Source of the DNA: Streptomyces akebiae
GTDB lineage: Bacteria > Actinomycetota > Actinomycetes > Streptomycetales > Streptomycetaceae
Length of the DNA: 64,000 nt
Direction of reading: 5' to 3'
Assembly (NCBI RefSeq): GCF_019599145.1
Contig: NZ_CP080647.1
Location: forward strand, 4,216,001 to 4,280,000
This document shows positions 60,775-64,000 of this stretch, piece after piece (the first letter of the stretch is position 1; each line of letters starts with the position of its first letter). The notes below the pieces were generated by a model. That model saw nothing but the letters and a program-made list of their open reading frames with translations. It was not told the DNA's origin and searched no databases. Both the position numbers and the translations under genes were made by a program.

Positions 60775-61767
60775 TCAGCGCAGCATGCGAGCCGCCTCGA
60801 CGGCCCAGTAGGTGAGGATGTTCTGCGCACCCGCCCGCTTGATCCCGGTCAGCGTCTCCAGGATGGCCCGCTCACGGTCGATCCAGCCCTTCTCGGCGGC
60901 GGCCTCGACCATCGAGAACTCGCCGGAGATCTGGTACGCGACGACCGGCACGTCCACGGTGTCCGCGACCCGGGCGAGGATGTCGAGGTAGGGGCCGGCC
61001 GGCTTGACCATCACCAGGTCGGCCCCCTCCTCCAGGTCGAGGGCGAGTTCGCGCAGCGACTCCCGGACGTTGGCGGGGTCCTGCTGGTAGGTCTTCCGGT
61101 CCCCCCGCAACGAGGAGCCGACGGCCTCCCGGAAGGGCCCGTAGAAGGCGGACGCGTACTTGGCGGTGTACGCGAGGATCGCGACGTCCTCACGCCCGAT
61201 CTGGTCGAGGGCGTCCCTGACGACCCCGATCTGACCGTCCATCATTCCGCTGGGCCCGACCACGTGCGCACCGGCGTCGGCCTGCACCTGGGCCATCTCG
61301 GCATACCGCTCCAGGGTCGCGTCGTTGTCGACGCGCCCCTGGTCGTCGAGGACTCCGCAGTGCCCGTGGTCGGTGGTCTCGTCGAGACACAGGTCGGACA
61401 TGACGAGCAACTCGTCCCCGACCTCGGCCCGCACGTCGCGCAGCGCGACCTGCAGAATCCCGTCGGGGTCGGTCCCGGGAGTCCCGAGCGCGTCCTTCTT
61501 CTCGTCCTCCGGCACCCCGAAGAGCATGATCCCGGAGACCCCGGCCTCCACGGCCTCCACGGCGGCCTTCTTCAGACTGTCCCGTGTGTGCTGCACGACC
61601 CCCGGCATCGCCGTGATCGGCACCGGCTCACTGACCCCTTCCCGCACGAACGCGGGGAGGATGAAGTCCGCGGGATGCAGCCGGGTCTCGGCCACCATCC
61701 TCCGCATCACAGGCGTCGTACGAAGCCGGCGGGGCCGCGTACCGGGAAACGATCCGTACTTCGACAT
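60775..61767 (-). CDS. hemB: Delta-aminolevulinic acid dehydratase (porphobilinogen synthase)
   Basis: A 330-residue enzyme that joins two 5-aminolevulinates to porphobilinogen. Schiff-base lysines: [19 protein letters not shown] and [14 protein letters not shown]. The metal region reads [17 protein letters not shown]: two of the three zinc cysteines of the animal enzyme remain and the middle one is Asp. Allosteric region [13 protein letters not shown] is present. It acts one step after hemL, encoded 40 kb away. Confidence 0.96.
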   Translation of the reverse strand: MSKYGSFPGTRPRRLRTTPVMRRMVAETRLHPADFILPAFVREGVSEPVPITAMPGVVQHTRDSLKKAAVEAVEAGVSGIMLFGVPEDEKKDALGTPGTDPDGILQVALRDVRAEVGDELLVMSDLCLDETTDHGHCGVLDDQGRVDNDATLERYAEMAQVQADAGAHVVGPSGMMDGQIGVVRDALDQIGREDVAILAYTAKYASAFYGPFREAVGSSLRGDRKTYQQDPANVRESLRELALDLEEGADLVMVKPAGPYLDILARVADTVDVPVVAYQISGEFSMVEAAAEKGWIDRERAILETLTGIKRAGAQNILTYWAVEAARMLR

Positions 61768-61833
61768 ACACCTACGCTACGCCCGGGCCGACGGTCCCTT
61801 TGCCGACGGGACGTCGGCAGCCCGACACCCGTC

Positions 61834-62187
61834 CTACGCCCCCTGGACTCCACTCCCTGGAACCCGCGCGCCCCCTTCTTCTTCCCGGACGACCCGCAGC
61901 ACGGGCTCCGGCAGCGCGAACTCACCGAGATCGAACGCGGCGTCCCGCCAGTGCGCGGCCAGCTCCAGCAGCTTCTGCGGGTCGTAGTCGACGGGCGGCC
62001 CCGGCTGGCAGGGCAGCAGCGGGTAGAGGACGGCGGCGGCGAACCGGACACCCCACATGGCGGCCCCGGCATGAGGTTCCACGCCCTCCGCCACCCCTTC
62101 CTTCTTCAGGTACTCCAGGGTGGCCGACGCATCGCGCAGGGCGTTGTACACCTGCACATAGGTGGCGTGGATCGTGTGATCGGTCAT
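61834..62187 (-). CDS. Conserved small hypothetical protein
   Basis: A 117-residue protein that starts with ATG overlapping the stop of the HTH gene (ATGA). HATYVQVYNALRDASATLEY and GVRFAAAVLYPLLPCQPGPP are the recognisable parts. Helical, no membrane span. I do not recognise the family; co-transcription with the HTH/zinc-motif protein suggests joint action. Confidence 0.75.
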   Translation of the reverse strand: MTDHTIHATYVQVYNALRDASATLEYLKKEGVAEGVEPHAGAAMWGVRFAAAVLYPLLPCQPGPPVDYDPQKLLELAAHWRDAAFDLGEFALPEPVLRVVREEEGGARVPGSGVQGA

Positions 62188-63413
62188 GCGGCACTCCTCG
62201 GGAAGCCGGGTGGATCAAACCGCCCCGAGTCCGGCTCAGGCGGTACTGGCGAGACGGGTGATACGGGCGATACAGGCGATACGGATAGGCCGGACAGGCC
62301 AGACGGATCTGACGGATCTGACGGATCTGACGGATCTGACGGATCTGACGGATCTGACGGATCGGACGAATTCGGGTCCTGCCACCCCGCGTCCCCCGCA
62401 GTCCCCCTGGCCGCCGCCCCCGCGCCCGCGCCCGCCCCCGCGGCGATACGGCGCTCCCGTTCGGCGCGGCAATCTCGGCACCAGGTCCCCTCGGGCTTGC
62501 GGAAGGCCCGGTTGCAGCCGCCCGCGCAGTCCACCATCCGGTACCACGGCTCCGTTTCGCCCTCTGGGGCCTGCCCCTCGGACACTTCCGGCAGGACGGG
62601 CAAGGGCGGTGGCAGCAGCTCACTCAGCCGGTAGGCGAGGAACCGTGCCGGATTCCTGAGCGGCACGGGAAGATCGGCCGTCATGGCGTGGTGCACCGCC
62701 ACGCCACTGGCCCCGTTCTCGAACCAGGCGACGACGGCCGGAGCGAGACGGCGCACATCCTTCTGCGAGAGCGTGAACCGATCATCGGTCCGACGCAGCC
62801 GCACGAGCAGCGCGACAGCCTTGTCGTGGTGCTCACCACGTCCCGACGACTCGGGGTCGACGTCCTCGGCCGCAGGCGCCACGACGGAATCAACGGCGCC
62901 GGGATCGCCCTCAACAGGCTCCCCGTCCGCCGCCACGTCCTCGACGGTCGCCTCCTCGACGACCGGCCGTACGGACACGGGGTCCACCCGAGCGGCGACA
63001 GGGGCCGCCGCCCCCTCCCTCTCCCCCCTCACCCCGCGGGCCCGCGTGAGTGCCGGAGCGTTGTACACGTACGTCCGCGTGACCACCCGCCCGCCGTCGA
63101 CCCGCTCCCGCACCCGCTCGACATAACCGTGCGCCTCCAACTCCCGCAGAGCGAAGGCGATCCGGTCCCGGCCTTCGGTGAACCGCTCGGCGAGAGTACG
63201 GATGTCGGCGGAGGCCCCCTCGGGCAGCGACAGGATGTGGGCACCGAGCCCGATGGCGGTCAGCGACAGCTCACGATGCTGGGCGAGGTGATTGCCGATG
63301 ATCGTGTACCGGTCGGGCTGGAACTCCTTGACGTGGATGACACCGGAACGGGTGGCACTTTGCCGGATACGGGACTGCGGGCGCACGGCGCCACTAGGCT
63401 TGGTCTCAGCCAT
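62184..63413 (-). CDS. Winged-HTH protein with zinc-finger-like motif and SDP repeat
   Basis: A 409-residue protein. The N-terminal third is a winged HTH (YTIIGNHLAQHRELSLTAIG, LAERFTEGRDRIAFALRELE), as in replication-initiator-like proteins of actinomycete mobile DNA. A middle acidic linker follows, then YRMVDCAGGCNRAFRKPEGT with WCRDCRAER, four cysteines for zinc. Near the C-terminus is a (SDP)n repeat from a 9-bp tandem repeat. It overlaps the next gene by 4 bp. Confidence 0.82.
   Translation of the reverse strand: MAETKPSGAVRPQSRIRQSATRSGVIHVKEFQPDRYTIIGNHLAQHRELSLTAIGLGAHILSLPEGASADIRTLAERFTEGRDRIAFALRELEAHGYVERVRERVDGGRVVTRTYVYNAPALTRARGVRGEREGAAAPVAARVDPVSVRPVVEEATVEDVAADGEPVEGDPGAVDSVVAPAAEDVDPESSGRGEHHDKAVALLVRLRRTDDRFTLSQKDVRRLAPAVVAWFENGASGVAVHHAMTADLPVPLRNPARFLAYRLSELLPPPLPVLPEVSEGQAPEGETEPWYRMVDCAGGCNRAFRKPEGTWCRDCRAERERRIAAGAGAGAGAAARGTAGDAGWQDPNSSDPSDPSDPSDPSDPSDPSDPSGLSGLSVSPVSPVSPVSPVPPEPDSGRFDPPGFPRSAA
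62302..62364. repeat. 9-bp tandem repeat, seven copies
   Basis: Six exact copies of GACGGATCT and one ending in G. On the minus strand it encodes SDP repeated. Copy changes preserve the frame. Confidence 0.95.
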
Positions 63414-63826
63414 GAGGGAAGGCCTTCACTTCTCCTCGGTGGTCAGGCCCTCGCACTGGGATGCCAGTCCCGGCGGGGGCCGTCGCATGTCTGCGTCTGG
63501 TCTCCACCGAGCCTGCCCGCCCAAACCTCCTCCGCGCCAGCCGAGTTGGCCCGTTTCACCCAGCCGAGTGACGAACACGGGGTTTGGTTTGGTTTGGAGG
63601 GTTTCTCTCCCAAGAGTTCTTCCTTCTTTACGGCCCGCACCCCCGACGCACGCCCGACCGGGACCAGCGTTTCCGGGCTTCGGCCGGCTTTGTACCGGCA
63701 TCGGCCGACAGATCACCGGCATCGGCCGACAGATCATTCGTGACGGCGGTTGACAGTCGCGGTCCGCAGGCGGCGCCTTCTGCGCGAAGACGGTCCGCGT
63801 AAGATCATCACTCAAGGGGTGATGGC
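63414..63826. other. 413-bp intergenic region with repeats
   Basis: The gap between the HTH gene and the final lipoprotein gene has a GGTTT tandem (about 63580-63597), a perfect 21-bp direct repeat at 63694-63735, a TTGACA at 63749, and TAAGAT at 63801-63806 as a possible -10. No gene is seen. Confidence 0.6.
63694..63735. repeat. 21-bp direct repeat, two exact copies
   Basis: Unit ACCGGCATCGGCCGACAGAT plus C, twice without gap, upstream of the lipoprotein gene. Each unit contains CGGCATCGGCCG, so this could be a regulator site pair. Confidence 0.85.
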
Positions 63827-64000
63827 ATGGCCATGAGGAACCACCGGTGGTACGTGGCGATCGCGGCGGCACTGCTGCTGGCCGGCTGTGGCGGTGGCGC
63901 GGAGAGCGACAGCTGGGACGGCAAGGCGGTGGCGCTCACGAAGGAACAGGTACGGGAGACGTTGCCGGATGGCGGGGCCATGAAACGTTGGAAGGAGTCG
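63827..64000 (+). CDS. Lipoprotein, 5' part
   Basis: The frame is open from ATG 63827 (AAGGGG 8 bp upstream) to the window end: 58 residues. The N-terminus is basic, then VAIAAALLLAGCGGG gives a signal peptide with lipobox LAGC, followed by a charged region (ALTKEQVRETLPDGGAMKRW). The remainder of the gene is outside the window, so the family is not determined. Confidence 0.75.
   Translation, partial: MAMRNHRWYVAIAAALLLAGCGGGAESDSWDGKAVALTKEQVRETLPDGGAMKRWKES

Noticed and set aside
62302..62364. CRISPR-like array
   Set aside because: Units are contiguous without unique spacers, lie in coding DNA, and no cas genes occur. The tandem arrays at 41021 and 42776 fail for the same reason.

Overview
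The window is high-GC chromosomal DNA from a Streptomyces. Codons end overwhelmingly in G or C, GTG and TTG starts and 1-4 bp stop/start overlaps are common, and several neighbourhoods are typical of the genus: a gvpOAFGYZJSK gas-vesicle operon, an XRE/DUF397 pair, tandem DUF3558 lipoproteins, divergent lysS/argS, and an hemL-ResA-CcdA-ResB-CcsB block. I saw no tRNA, rRNA, CRISPR array or intact transposon.

Layout. 1-4959: gas-vesicle operon, entered inside gvpO, with only one gvpF/L-type gene. 5075-7819: deaminase, 2OG-Fe(II) oxygenase, and a membrane protein paired with a GntR regulator behind twin inverted-repeat operators. 7821-9602: XRE/DUF397 module with divergent small genes and a palindromic operator. 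9676-11966: P-loop-like protein and DUF1062 protein. 12177-21930 (all minus strand): hemL, histidine phosphatase, polysaccharide-deacetylase-like lipoprotein, cytochrome c maturation set, then an ECF sigma factor with its CU044_5270 partner. The resB frame is disturbed at its 3' end by a palindromic repeat.

22070-29160 looks accessory: a low-complexity DR-rich protein, a DUF5131 remnant, a cupin regulator divergent from a methyltransferase and an MFS exporter, then an aldo/keto reductase and an HxlR regulator between two inverted ~175-bp insertion-sequence remnants. 29265-37564: class A beta-lactamase, aminotransferase, MerR-TOBE protein, kinase-like proteins, transglutaminase-like protein and an OmpR two-component system. 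37845-43201: glycosyltransferase, FMN reductase/luciferase-like monooxygenase pair, SDR, SnoaL-like and YnfA-family proteins.

43368-45442 holds the most unusual locus: a free-standing LAGLIDADG homing endonuclease convergent with rtcB. The two share one terminator, and the rtcB reading frame changes codon-usage style partway along. 45647-64000 is mostly conserved: DUF3558 lipoproteins, a DUF2637 protein, lysS and argS, aminotransferase, SAM methyltransferase, DUF805 and HTH membrane proteins, DUF4232 lipoprotein, hemB, and a zinc-motif HTH protein, ending inside a lipoprotein gene.

How the genes work together: hemL and hemB supply tetrapyrrole precursors, and the ResA/CcdA/ResB/CcsB set delivers reductant and haem to apocytochrome c. 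The gvp proteins would build buoyancy organelles. Several regulator-target pairs (GntR/membrane protein, XRE/DUF397, HxlR/AKR, cupin regulator/MFS) have visible inverted repeats or divergent promoters. A dispersed repeat (core GCGCGGGGAACTGCGCG) occurs four times, once inside a coding region.
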